A DNA stretch of 44,973 nucleotides from assembly GCA_903907865.1 (NCBI GenBank), contig CAIVPR010000073.1:1-44973 (forward strand), in the 5' to 3' direction. How positions within the stretch are numbered: position 1 is the stretch's first letter; each line of letters begins with the position of its first letter. The notes under the pieces are model-generated. The model did no database searches. It was not told the origin of the DNA and saw only the letters and a list, made by a program, of their open reading frames with translations. Both the position numbers and the translations under genes were made by a program. This document shows positions 9,063 to 16,390 of the stretch, piece after piece. This DNA comes from an uncultured Acidobacteriia bacterium (GTDB taxonomy: Bacteria; Acidobacteriota; Terriglobia; Bryobacterales; Bryobacteraceae).

Positions 9063-9913
9063 GCTGACCTCGACAATGCCGAATGCAGAGCCCGTGTGGT
9101 GTAGGAGACGGCGAGGCTGGTGCGGTAGTCGGCGGAGGCGTGAAGGTCTGAGTTGGCCTCGACACCGTCGGCGGCGTGGGCTGCGGCGGCGCGGATGGTT
9201 TCGTCGGTGGCGGGTTTACCGACGAGGGCCTGCTCCACCGCGGTGGCGCGGTAGGAGGTACCCGTGAGGCCCGTGATCCCCACTTGGACGGCACCAAAAT
9301 TGGCTCCATCGCGGCGGACGCGGGCGGCGACGCCAACGATGGCGAAACCGCTGGCGGGCTGGAGGCACTTCTGGTAGGAGGTGCCTGTGAGGCCGGGTTC
9401 GACTGGGACGACCACCTCGGTGACGATCTCACCGGGTTCAAGAGCCGTGGTGAAGGTGTCGATGAAGAACTCGGCGGCAGTCACGACCCGTTCGCCAGCG
9501 GCGCTGCGAAGAACGATCTTCGCTTCGAGGGCTTGGAGGGCGGCGGGATAATCGGCGGCCGGATCGGCATGGGCAACGCTGCCACCGAGGGTGCCGCGAT
9601 TGCGGACCTGAATGTCGCCGATGTGCCCGGCGGTTTCGGCGAGGAGCGGGCATTTGCCACAGAGGAGCGGGGCGCTTTCCACGTCGTAGTGGGTAACGGC
9701 GGCCCCGATATGGAGTTCGCCGTTTTCCTCGCGGATGTAGTTGAGTTCCGGGAGGCGTGCGATATCCACGAGGTGTTCAGGCGACGCGAGGCGGAGCTTC
9801 ATCATCGGAATGAGGCTCATGCCGCCGGAAAGGGGCTTGGCGCCGTCGGCAATCAGGCCGAGGGCCTCCGCCAAGGTGGCGGGAGTGGAGTATTCAAATG
9901 GATTGGCGATCAT
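9059..9913 (-). CDS. coxM: FAD-binding medium subunit of molybdenum hydroxylase (CoxM)
   Basis: 284 residues from the ATG at 9913, which overlaps the coxL stop as ATGA and has a GGGAGG ribosome site. It shows the two FAD-binding motifs of the medium subunit: SGGMSLIPMMKLRLA (about 29-43) and TLGGSVAHADPAADYP (about 107-122). The C-terminal CO-dehydrogenase-flavoprotein domain follows. This subunit takes electrons from the two iron-sulfur clusters of CoxS and passes them to a quinone or other acceptor. Confidence 0.9.
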   Translation of the reverse strand: MIANPFEYSTPATLAEALGLIADGAKPLSGGMSLIPMMKLRLASPEHLVDIARLPELNYIREENGELHIGAAVTHYDVESAPLLCGKCPLLAETAGHIGDIQVRNRGTLGGSVAHADPAADYPAALQALEAKIVLRSAAGERVVTAAEFFIDTFTTALEPGEIVTEVVVPVEPGLTGTSYQKCLQPASGFAIVGVAARVRRDGANFGAVQVGITGLTGTSYRATAVEQALVGKPATDETIRAAAAHAADGVEANSDLHASADYRTSLAVSYTTRALHSALSRSA

Positions 9914-12252
9914 GCATTCCTCCCGTTGGTGAGCTTCCAGATTTTTTCCGGCGTGAGCGGCATGTCGATATGCCGTACGCCCAAGGGCGAGAGCGCGTCC
10001 ACCACCGAGTTGACCATGGCAGGGGTGGAACCAATGGTGCCAGCCTCGCCGACACCCTTCGCGCCGAGCGGGTTGACGGGCGACGGGGTGCACGTGTGGG
10101 AGCTTTCGATCCACGGCATCATGCGGGCGCGGGGCATGGTGTAATCCATGAACTCGCCTGTGACCAGTTGGCCGTTGTCGTCGTAGACACCTTGTTCCCA
10201 CAGCGCTTGGCCCAAACCTTGAGCGGCACCTCCGTGTAACTGGCCGTCGACGAGCAGCGGATTGAGCTGGTTGCCGATGTCGTCGACTGCAACGTAGCGC
10301 TTGATTTCAATGTCGCCGGTTTCGGCATCCACCTCGCTGACGATGATGTGAGCACCGAAGGGATAGGTGAAGTTGGCCGGTTCCCAGAACTTGGTGACCA
10401 CCATCCCCGGGTCCATGCCGGGCGGAATCACCACGCCGCGGTAGGCCGCACCCGCGATTTCCTGGACCGTGACCGATTCGCCTGTCTTTGGATTGAGGCA
10501 GACGCCGTCGCCGAGTTCCACTTCCTCGGCCTTCAGCATGGCGGCCCCGAACTTCTTGAGCTTTTCCTTGATTTCCTGGAGGGCATAGAAGAGCGCTGCC
10601 CCACCGACGGCCGTGTTGCGGCTGCCGAAAGTGCCGATGCCGTACTGGACGATGGAGGTGTCACCGTGGAGGACGACGATGTCGTCGATGGGCACGCCGA
10701 GTTCGTCGGCGGTGAGCTGAGCGAAACTGGTCTCCTGGCCTTGGCCGTGCGGGGAGGTACCTGTCAGGACGGTGACTTTGCCGCTAGGCTCGAACTTGAC
10801 TGTGGCGGATTCCCAACCGCCCGCAGGCGTTGCCACGGACGGGCCCATGGCGCAGATTTCGCCGTACGTGGAGATGCCGATCCCCATCAGCCTGCCTGCG
10901 GCACGGGCTTCGGCTTGCTGCTTGCGGAGGCCGTGGTAGTCGATGGTGTCGAGGGCTTTCTGGAAGGTGTTCGCGTAGTCGCCGGAATCGTAGTTCAGAC
11001 CCGTCGCGGTCGGGAAGGGGAATTGGTCGGGCCGAACGAAATTCTTGAAGCGGATTTCCGCCGGGTCCATGCCGAGTTCGGCCGCAAGGATGTCGACCAT
11101 GCGCTCGATGCCGTGGGTGGCTTCGGGGCGGCCAGCACCGCGGTAGGCGTCGGTGGGAACGCAGTTGGTGAAGGTGCCCACAACTTCCGCCTGGATGTTG
11201 CGGAAGTTGTAGAGGCCCGGCATCATGAGGACGCTCAGGGTTGGGATAACCGGAGTTAGGAGTTGGTGGAAGGCTCCGAGGTCCTGGATCAGTTTCAATT
11301 TCAGCCCAAGGATTGTGCCGTCGCGTTTGGCCGCGATTTCGAAGTAGTCGACGTGACCGCGACCGTGGATCGTGACCATGAAGTTCTCGCGGCGGGATTC
11401 GATCCATTTGACCGGCTTGCCGATCTTCATGGAAACCCAAGCCGTCAAGGCCTCTTCGGAATAGACGTTCAGCTTGCTACCGAAACCGCCACCGACTTCC
11501 GGGGCGATGAGGCGGAAGCGATTTTCCTCGATACCCAGCATCCCGGCGAGCAGTGTGCGCGCCAAGTGGGGGATCTGGGTTGAGGTGTACAGCGTCAGAG
11601 ACCGGTCGTTGGTCTTCCAATCGGCCACTACGCCGCGGGTTTCCATGGCGTTGGGGACAAGGCGCTGGCTGGTGATGCGCTGCTTGACGACGACTTCGGC
11701 CTCGGCGAAAGCGGCATCAATGTCGCCGCCGTTTTGATGGAACGTGAAGGCGACGTTGTCGGGCCACTGCGAATGGACTGCGGGGGCCCCGGGCGCGAGC
11801 GCCTTTTCAGGGTCGGTAACGGCCTGCTTGATGTCGTATTCGACCTCGACCAAGTCGGCACCGTCGGCGGCGATGTAGCGGTCCGTCGCGACAACCACCG
11901 CAACGGGGTGGCCGACTAGGTAGACGCGGTCCTGGGCCAGAATGTGGTGGTCGGGACGGCGGAGGCCGGGCAGACTCGCGCCGCAGGGAACGGTACCGAC
12001 ACCGACGATGTCCGCGCCGGTGAAAACGGCGACAACACCCGGAAGAGCCTTCGCCTTCGAGATGTCAATGGACCGGATATCAGCCGCGCCGTGCGGGCTG
12101 CGGACGATCACGGCATGGTGCATGTCCGGGAGCTTGACGTCCTCGACGTAAGTCGCCGTGCCGGTGATCAGGCGAGGGTCCTCGCGGCGGCGGAGGCGCT
12201 TGCCGACGAGCTTCTCGAGTTTCGTGGTGGAAGGCGCGAATGTCGTGGACAT
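9910..12252 (-). CDS. coxL: Molybdopterin-binding large subunit, form II CO dehydrogenase / xanthine dehydrogenase family
   Basis: 780 residues with the aldehyde oxidase/xanthine dehydrogenase a/b hammerhead domain (about 20-140) and the molybdopterin-binding domain (about 150-770). Motifs are PEVGGGFGSK (251-260), DAYRGAGRPE with AYRGAGR at 369-375, and GAKGVGEAG near the C-terminus with the expected catalytic Glu. Proven CO oxidisers (form I) carry AYxCSFR in the active-site loop. AYRGAGR marks form II, whose physiological substrate is disputed. It could therefore oxidise CO poorly or act on another small aromatic or aldehyde substrate. Gene order S-L-M is the form II order. One base separates it from coxS. 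Confidence 0.92.
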   Translation of the reverse strand: MSTTFAPSTTKLEKLVGKRLRRREDPRLITGTATYVEDVKLPDMHHAVIVRSPHGAADIRSIDISKAKALPGVVAVFTGADIVGVGTVPCGASLPGLRRPDHHILAQDRVYLVGHPVAVVVATDRYIAADGADLVEVEYDIKQAVTDPEKALAPGAPAVHSQWPDNVAFTFHQNGGDIDAAFAEAEVVVKQRITSQRLVPNAMETRGVVADWKTNDRSLTLYTSTQIPHLARTLLAGMLGIEENRFRLIAPEVGGGFGSKLNVYSEEALTAWVSMKIGKPVKWIESRRENFMVTIHGRGHVDYFEIAAKRDGTILGLKLKLIQDLGAFHQLLTPVIPTLSVLMMPGLYNFRNIQAEVVGTFTNCVPTDAYRGAGRPEATHGIERMVDILAAELGMDPAEIRFKNFVRPDQFPFPTATGLNYDSGDYANTFQKALDTIDYHGLRKQQAEARAAGRLMGIGISTYGEICAMGPSVATPAGGWESATVKFEPSGKVTVLTGTSPHGQGQETSFAQLTADELGVPIDDIVVLHGDTSIVQYGIGTFGSRNTAVGGAALFYALQEIKEKLKKFGAAMLKAEEVELGDGVCLNPKTGESVTVQEIAGAAYRGVVIPPGMDPGMVVTKFWEPANFTYPFGAHIIVSEVDAETGDIEIKRYVAVDDIGNQLNPLLVDGQLHGGAAQGLGQALWEQGVYDDNGQLVTGEFMDYTMPRARMMPWIESSHTCTPSPVNPLGAKGVGEAGTIGSTPAMVNSVVDALSPLGVRHIDMPLTPEKIWKLTNGRNA

Positions 12253-12253
12253 G

Positions 12254-12724
12254 TTAGACCCCCGCCTTTGCCGCGGTGCGAACCGCGTTCACAATGTGCT
12301 GGTAGCCGGTGCAACGGCAGAGGTTGCCGTCTAGGCCTTCGCGGATCTCCCGGTCGGTCGGATCGGGATTCCGCTCGAGAATCTGCTTGGAAACCATGAT
12401 CATACCGGGTGTACAGAAACCACACTGGAGCGCGTGCTCGTTCCAGAACGCCTCCTGGACCGGGTGCAACTTGCCGTCGGGCCCGGCGAGGCCCTCCACC
12501 GTGACCACATCCGCGCCGTCGGCCTGGACAGCGAACATGGTACAGCTTTTCACGGCCTTTCCGTTGACTTCGACCGTGCACGCGCCGCAGAGGGAGGTCT
12601 CGCAGCCCATATGGGTTCCAGTCAAGCCGACCACTTCCCGGAGGTAGTGGATCAGGAGCAAACGCGGCTCCACCTGGTGGGTGTGTCGCTTGCCGTTTAC
12701 AGACAAGTTGATGGTTCGATTCAT
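12254..12724 (-). CDS. coxS: [2Fe-2S] small subunit of molybdenum hydroxylase (CoxS)
   Basis: 156 residues, usual length for the family. It carries the plant-type ferredoxin cluster cysteines C41, C46, C49 and C61 and the second-cluster cysteines C101, C104, C136 and C138 ([16 protein letters not shown]). It relays electrons from the molybdenum site in CoxL to FAD in CoxM. It is the first gene of the operon coxS-coxL-coxM-coxG. The ATG at 12724 has AGGGAT upstream and a TATACT box 15 bases before it. Confidence 0.93.
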   Translation of the reverse strand: MNRTINLSVNGKRHTHQVEPRLLLIHYLREVVGLTGTHMGCETSLCGACTVEVNGKAVKSCTMFAVQADGADVVTVEGLAGPDGKLHPVQEAFWNEHALQCGFCTPGMIMVSKQILERNPDPTDREIREGLDGNLCRCTGYQHIVNAVRTAAKAGV

Positions 12725-12738
12725 GGCAATCCCTGCAA

Positions 12739-12744
12739 AGTATA
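12739..12744 (-). promoter_or_regulatory. Possible -10 box of the cox operon
   Basis: TATACT on the minus strand, within GATATACTTTGC, lies 14 bases before the coxS start. At 17 bases spacing the -35 position reads TTCGGC, a weak match. The close distance implies a very short leader. Confidence 0.4.
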
Positions 12745-12801
12745 TCGTGTCGGGACGTCTGGCCGAAAGGGGGGACTGCACGTGCACCGGGACGAAGCGG
12801 A

Positions 12802-13380
12802 TCAGGCCACGCAGGCCAACTCCGCGATCCCTGCCAGCTCCTCGGTCAACAAAGAGTGCCGCTTCCTGGCGACGCCGGTTGCTGGCGCGAGGACTACCTG
12901 CACCGTGACGGTCTCGCCGTCGCATTCGAATGGAACGAGAACCCAGTCCGGGTTCCCGGGCGTCCGGGTTTCGAAGTCACAACCGGAGATGACGGTGGGC
13001 GTACTGAGGCCCATCGGACCGAGATCATCTTCGATCAGGTTCTTGATGTTGCCCACGACCATGTTTGCCACCTCGGCAATTGCGTCGAGGACATCGTCGT
13101 CGACAGAGTCATATTCCGCCATCAGCATGGCGGACGCGATCTTGCACGCCATGGATGGCTCGCAGGAGACTTGGCCGGACCCAACCCAGTCGCCGGTGAG
13201 GCCGAGCAGGGCTGTGACACCCGAACGGGTGCCGGTCGGGACCTTGTGAACCTCCAACTCGCCGGGCTGCGTGTCCAGCCCCAGCATGGTGGAGAAGACA
13301 TCGGCTGTGGCGGTGCGGATCACGCTTGCGACCCGTTGATGGCTGATGGAACCAGCCGTTTTGTTTGTCGTCAACTGCAT
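12802..13380 (-). CDS. cheX: CheX-family chemotaxis phosphatase-like protein
   Basis: 192 residues from the ATG at 13380, chosen because AGAGG lies about eight bases upstream; the longer open frame to 13488 runs through a repeat element. The CheC/CheX/FliY phosphatase signature is clear: [18 protein letters not shown], with the catalytic pair E103 and N106 and the conserved G110-N111. CheX dephosphorylates CheY-P or other response regulators. No other chemotaxis gene is in the window, so the partner is likely encoded elsewhere. Stand-alone CheX proteins also serve other two-component systems. It lies downstream of an unknown gene on the same strand with a repeat copy between them. Confidence 0.85.
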   Translation of the reverse strand: MQLTTNKTAGSISHQRVASVIRTATADVFSTMLGLDTQPGELEVHKVPTGTRSGVTALLGLTGDWVGSGQVSCEPSMACKIASAMLMAEYDSVDDDVLDAIAEVANMVVGNIKNLIEDDLGPMGLSTPTVISGCDFETRTPGNPDWVLVPFECDGETVTVQVVLAPATGVARKRHSLLTEELAGIAELACVA

Positions 13381-13446
13381 TTCATTGCCTCTTCGAGTTG
13401 CTAAAGTGTCGGCGGGTTCTTCGAACCCGGATGTTCCGGTCGTTGT

Positions 13447-13488
13447 CGCCTGGAAAGGCGGCCTTGCAGCCACGAATGGCTGCCCCAC
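13447..13488 (-). repeat. Two-hairpin GTGGGGC repeat, copy E
   Basis: Read on the minus strand it starts GTGGGGCAGCC. Hairpin one pairs GCAGCC (13466-13471) with GGCTGC (13478-13483); hairpin two pairs CGCCT (13447-13451) with AGGCG (13456-13460). It matches copy D at 43606 over most of its length and lies between the 131-aa gene and cheX. Confidence 0.7.
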
Positions 13489-13522
13489 GGCGCGGCGGAG
13501 CCGCTGCCAAATGCTCCCCTGA

Positions 13523-13918
13523 CTACTTCATTAGATTGTTGAGGCGCACGAGTACTTGGGAAACCCTTTGCGCTTCGATTTCGAACGACGTGCACAGGGA
13601 GGCCGCACCATACACGTGGAACCAAGCCCCTTCTTCATCGCCGCTGGTGATGGCGCGCGAGGCGTCCGCCAGTTTGGAATTCACAAACTCGCAGGCCTTG
13701 ACACCGTTGTGGTCAGTACTGCGCCGGTGTTTTTCAACGAGCAACGACAGGAACCGGATTTCGGCTTGATACCGTTCAGCCGCGACCCGACTGCCGACGA
13801 TCGGTTTCGGGGGTTCGAACTGCGGTATCGTCGATTCTTCGTCGTAGAGCGGCTGGCGGTTGTCCCGCGAAGGCAGGTTCGGCGGGTGAACGAAGGTGGG
13901 GCGGGCGGCGAACCTCAT
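13523..13918 (-). CDS. Protein of unknown function, 131 aa
   Basis: Not recognised. The first 40 residues are proline-rich and probably disordered (FVHPPNLPSRDNRQPLYDEE). Residues about 45-131 look like a helical bundle (AAERYQAEIRFLSLLVEKHR, SLCTSFEIEAQRVSQVLVRL). There is no signal peptide or membrane segment. It precedes cheX on the same strand by 142 bases and may share its transcript, so a role in signalling is possible but unproven. The ATG at 13918 has a GGTGA ribosome site. A palindromic site and a TAGAAC box lie upstream, resembling those of the metalloprotease gene at 16122. Confidence 0.6.
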   Translation of the reverse strand: MRFAARPTFVHPPNLPSRDNRQPLYDEESTIPQFEPPKPIVGSRVAAERYQAEIRFLSLLVEKHRRSTDHNGVKACEFVNSKLADASRAITSGDEEGAWFHVYGAASLCTSFEIEAQRVSQVLVRLNNLMK

Positions 13919-13994
13919 TGAATCACCGCCCGACCGTTATTGAAGCGTCCTCTTGTATCCACAACAGTTCTATCGGCTGAGAGCCGTAGGAACT

Positions 13995-14008
13995 TTACGG
14001 ATGCGTGA
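13995..14008 (-). promoter_or_regulatory. Palindromic regulatory site upstream of the 131-aa gene
   Basis: TTACGGATGCGTGA, matching 13 of 14 positions of the site at 16210. On the minus strand similarity continues into a following TACGG. A TAGAAC box lies at 13967-13972, 22 bases further toward the gene, so the site would sit near or just upstream of a -35 position. Confidence 0.5.
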
Positions 14009-14067
14009 AAATAAATCCGCTGGAAGCCCCTGCCCCGTTGGGGAGAAGGGAACTGGAGCACCTCCCG

Positions 14068-15030
14068 CTAGGAAATCCGTCTGCGCCGAAGCAGGCCAGC
14101 CACCATGATCGGTGCTGCCAACATCCATGTTGCGGGTTCCGGCGTGGCAGTGGCCGCCATCGTGTACCCGATCACGTCCAGCGCCTGCCACTCCACACCC
14201 AGATTTGCCTGGGCTCCGGGCGTTCCGGTCGCGTCCTGAACGCGGGCGCTACCCGGGCTGCTCTGAGTGGCAGTTGTCAGCCAGTCGCCGTAGTCCCCGC
14301 TGCCGGTATTGTTGAACTGGGCCAGCGACGCGCTGCCATTGATGGAGAAGCAGGACTTGGCAGTCGTAGTGGCCGTGTAGGATCGACCCGAAACGCTGGC
14401 GCAACTACTGCCCACGGAGGCATACCGGAACAGATCCTCCGGCATGGCGTACGACAAGCCCAGCCCGGATCCCAACCCCAAGACTTCGTCAATTTCGTGC
14501 TCCACCACTGACTGCAGATCATAGTAGGAGGAATTCTGGCCTCCGGTGCGGCTCAGATTCATGATCGACGTCTTCAGGCTGATGGTGCCGTCGTTGGTGG
14601 TATGGTTGGCAGCGAAGGTACCCACACCGAGTGCCCTCGCAATTGGGCCCTTTAGGAAGATAAGAGTTTGGCTGTCAACTGGATCGGAGGTTGCCGTCTT
14701 CGAGAGCTTTACCAGCGCCGTAGCGTCATCTACGCTGGCAGAGTGGCTAAACAGGGCGTTGATGAACGTCGAGTAGCCGATGCCGTAGACGGGTACGCTG
14801 CTCTGCCCAAGGCCCGTACTCATCTCGTCGAATGTGATGTTAACGGTAACGTTGTCGGTAATCTTGGCCTCATAGGTCGAGATCACGGAGTTGATAGTCG
14901 CCTCGATTGTTGCCGCGTTGGCGTCGGACGCAATGGCGCTCGCCCAAGTTGGAACAATGATGAAGCTCGCGAATGCCGGTGATGTCGCCAGTCCCAAGGC
15001 CAATGCGGCGACGCGGAAACAGTGTTGCAA
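14068..15030 (-). CDS. PEP-CTERM metalloprotease-like protein (NF038122-like), copy 2
   Basis: 320 residues from a TTG start with an excellent GGAGGAG ribosome site seven bases upstream. It has a signal peptide (ALALGLATSPAFA) and a zincin-like motif HEIDEVLGLGS (H178, E179, E182). The C-terminal PEP-CTERM anchor is TPEPATWMLAAPIMVAGLL followed by RRRR. PEP-CTERM proteins are processed by exosortase and often belong to exopolysaccharide or biofilm matrix. The motif has Glu where classical zincins have the second His, yet both tandem copies keep it, so it is a family trait. It is a paralogue of the next gene (15112-16122), evidently by tandem duplication. Protease activity is inferred only. 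Confidence 0.8.
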   Translation of the reverse strand: MQHCFRVAALALGLATSPAFASFIIVPTWASAIASDANAATIEATINSVISTYEAKITDNVTVNITFDEMSTGLGQSSVPVYGIGYSTFINALFSHSASVDDATALVKLSKTATSDPVDSQTLIFLKGPIARALGVGTFAANHTTNDGTISLKTSIMNLSRTGGQNSSYYDLQSVVEHEIDEVLGLGSGLGLSYAMPEDLFRYASVGSSCASVSGRSYTATTTAKSCFSINGSASLAQFNNTGSGDYGDWLTTATQSSPGSARVQDATGTPGAQANLGVEWQALDVIGYTMAATATPEPATWMLAAPIMVAGLLRRRRIS

Positions 15031-15081
15031 GTACAGGCTCCTCCGAATGAATACACGGGGTGTTCCCCCGAGGTTTTCTTC

Positions 15082-15101
15082 ATTCTAGCGCGACGTCGCG
15101 C
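15082..15101 (-). promoter_or_regulatory. Promoter-like TAGAAT box with abutting 14-bp palindrome
   Basis: On the minus strand TAGAAT (15082-15087) is directly preceded by the perfect palindrome GCGCGACGTCGCGC (15088-15101). The TAGAATGA stretch and a following GGGGAACA are shared with the region upstream of the paralogue at 16122. The palindrome occupies the promoter spacer and could bind a repressor. Confidence 0.4.
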
Positions 15102-15111
15102 GGAGGACCAG

Positions 15112-16122
15112 TTAGAATTTACGTCGCTTGATTGCCATGCCCGCGAGGGCCAGCGCGGCAAGGGCTACGGACCCAGGTTCGGGTGCCGCGGACTGTGAAC
15201 TCTGCGAGGCTACTGTGTACTGGTAAGCCGGTGCCAAGTCGTAACCGATCACGTCCAGCGCCCTGAGTTCAACGCCCAAATTCGGCTGGGTTCCCGTTGT
15301 TCCATTCGCGTCTTGGATCTGGACGCTGGCAGCCTTCACAGGGGTTAGCCAATCCCCGGTGTCCCCGGAAGCCGTGTTGTTGAACTGAGCCAGCCCGGTG
15401 GTGCCGTCGATCGAGAAGCAAGCTGCGGCACTCGCGGAATATGAGCGGTTCTTGACGCTGGAACAGGTGCCGCCCGATCCATTCGCCGCATACCGGAACA
15501 AGTCCTCCGGGGAAGAAAAAGACTTCGTGGTGCCGAGCGAGGAACCGAGGCCCAAAACTTCGTCGAGTTCGTGCGAAACAACGCCCTGCAGATCGTAGTA
15601 GTTGGAATTCTGGGTGCCGGTGCGCGACAGGTTCATGATCGAAGTGTTCAGGCTGACCGTTGCCTCGCTCGCTGCGTGAGTCACTGAGAATGTCCCGAGT
15701 CCCAAGGCCTTGGCGTTCGCGCCTGTCATCTGGATCGAACTTTGGCTATCGACCGGATCCAAAGTTGCGGTTTGGGAAAGTTTGGAGATTGCGGTGAAAT
15801 CGTCGGCGCTCGAAGCGTGGGCAAACAGGGCCGAGATGTAGGAGCTATACGGGATCGCGTACGTGTAGATGCTTGACTGTCCGAGTCCGCTCGACATCTC
15901 CCCGAAGGTGACGTTGATCGAAATCGACGTCGTGATCATCGTCTCGTAGTTGGCGATAACGGCGTTAATCGTGCTCTCAATTGTGGACGCATTCTTGTCC
16001 CCTTGGATGTCAGACCCAAAGGTTGCATTGATGATGAAGCTGGCGGAAGCTGGAATTGCAGTGATACTGAAAGAAAATGCTAGGCTTGCCAGTTGGAGTA
16101 CAAAAGAATTGCGTCGCTTCAA
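15112..16122 (-). CDS. PEP-CTERM metalloprotease-like protein (NF038122-like), copy 1
   Basis: 336 residues from a TTG start (MKRRNSFVLQLASLAFSFSI), chosen because GGAGG lies ten bases upstream and a basic signal-peptide N-region then follows; the open frame reaches 16143 only through that ribosome site. It shares with copy 2 the blocks TSIMNLSRTG and PEDLFRYA, and the motif HELDEVLGLGS (H184, E185, E188). It ends in a PEP-CTERM anchor (AAPEPGSVALAALALAGMAI then KRRK). Expected in the envelope or extracellular matrix. Its own promoter-like TAGAAT box (16177-16182) and the palindrome at 16210 lie upstream. Confidence 0.8.
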   Translation of the reverse strand: MKRRNSFVLQLASLAFSFSITAIPASASFIINATFGSDIQGDKNASTIESTINAVIANYETMITTSISINVTFGEMSSGLGQSSIYTYAIPYSSYISALFAHASSADDFTAISKLSQTATLDPVDSQSSIQMTGANAKALGLGTFSVTHAASEATVSLNTSIMNLSRTGTQNSNYYDLQGVVSHELDEVLGLGSSLGTTKSFSSPEDLFRYAANGSGGTCSSVKNRSYSASAAACFSIDGTTGLAQFNNTASGDTGDWLTPVKAASVQIQDANGTTGTQPNLGVELRALDVIGYDLAPAYQYTVASQSSQSAAPEPGSVALAALALAGMAIKRRKF

Positions 16123-16209
16123 AACAGGGATTCCTCCGCCCAATAGTCCGCAGGAGATTGTTCCCCTTGCCTTCTCATTCTAGCCCGTATGGGCTCTCCC
16201 GTACGAGCG

Positions 16210-16223
16210 TTACGGATGCGTAA
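16210..16223 (-). promoter_or_regulatory. Palindromic regulatory site upstream of metalloprotease copy 1
   Basis: TTACG-GATG-CGTAA, perfect five-base arms around four bases. On the minus strand it lies 27 bases before a TAGAAT box (16177-16182), the position expected for an activator near -35. A close match at 13995 precedes the 131-aa gene. The divergent Gfo/Idh/MocA gene starts 168 bases away and might share it. Confidence 0.5.
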
Positions 16224-16247
16224 AGTACTAGAACCTCGCCCCGGCAT

Positions 16248-16276
16248 TTGACCTTGTCCCGACCGACGGTGATAGA
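16248..16276 (+). promoter_or_regulatory. Possible promoter of the Gfo/Idh/MocA gene
   Basis: TTGACC (16248-16253), a 17-base spacer, then GATAGA (16271-16276). The -35 is a good match and the -10 a modest one. It would give a leader of about 110 bases. Confidence 0.35.
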
Positions 16277-16390
16277 GTGGCCTCAGCAGCGCCCGCGCCC
16301 TCGAACGCGGCTGCTACGCAACAGGAACTGCCACCCTCTTGCCGTATTTGGCGGCGGGCCGGGCGCGGTTCCCGAAAGAAAGGATTTCCC

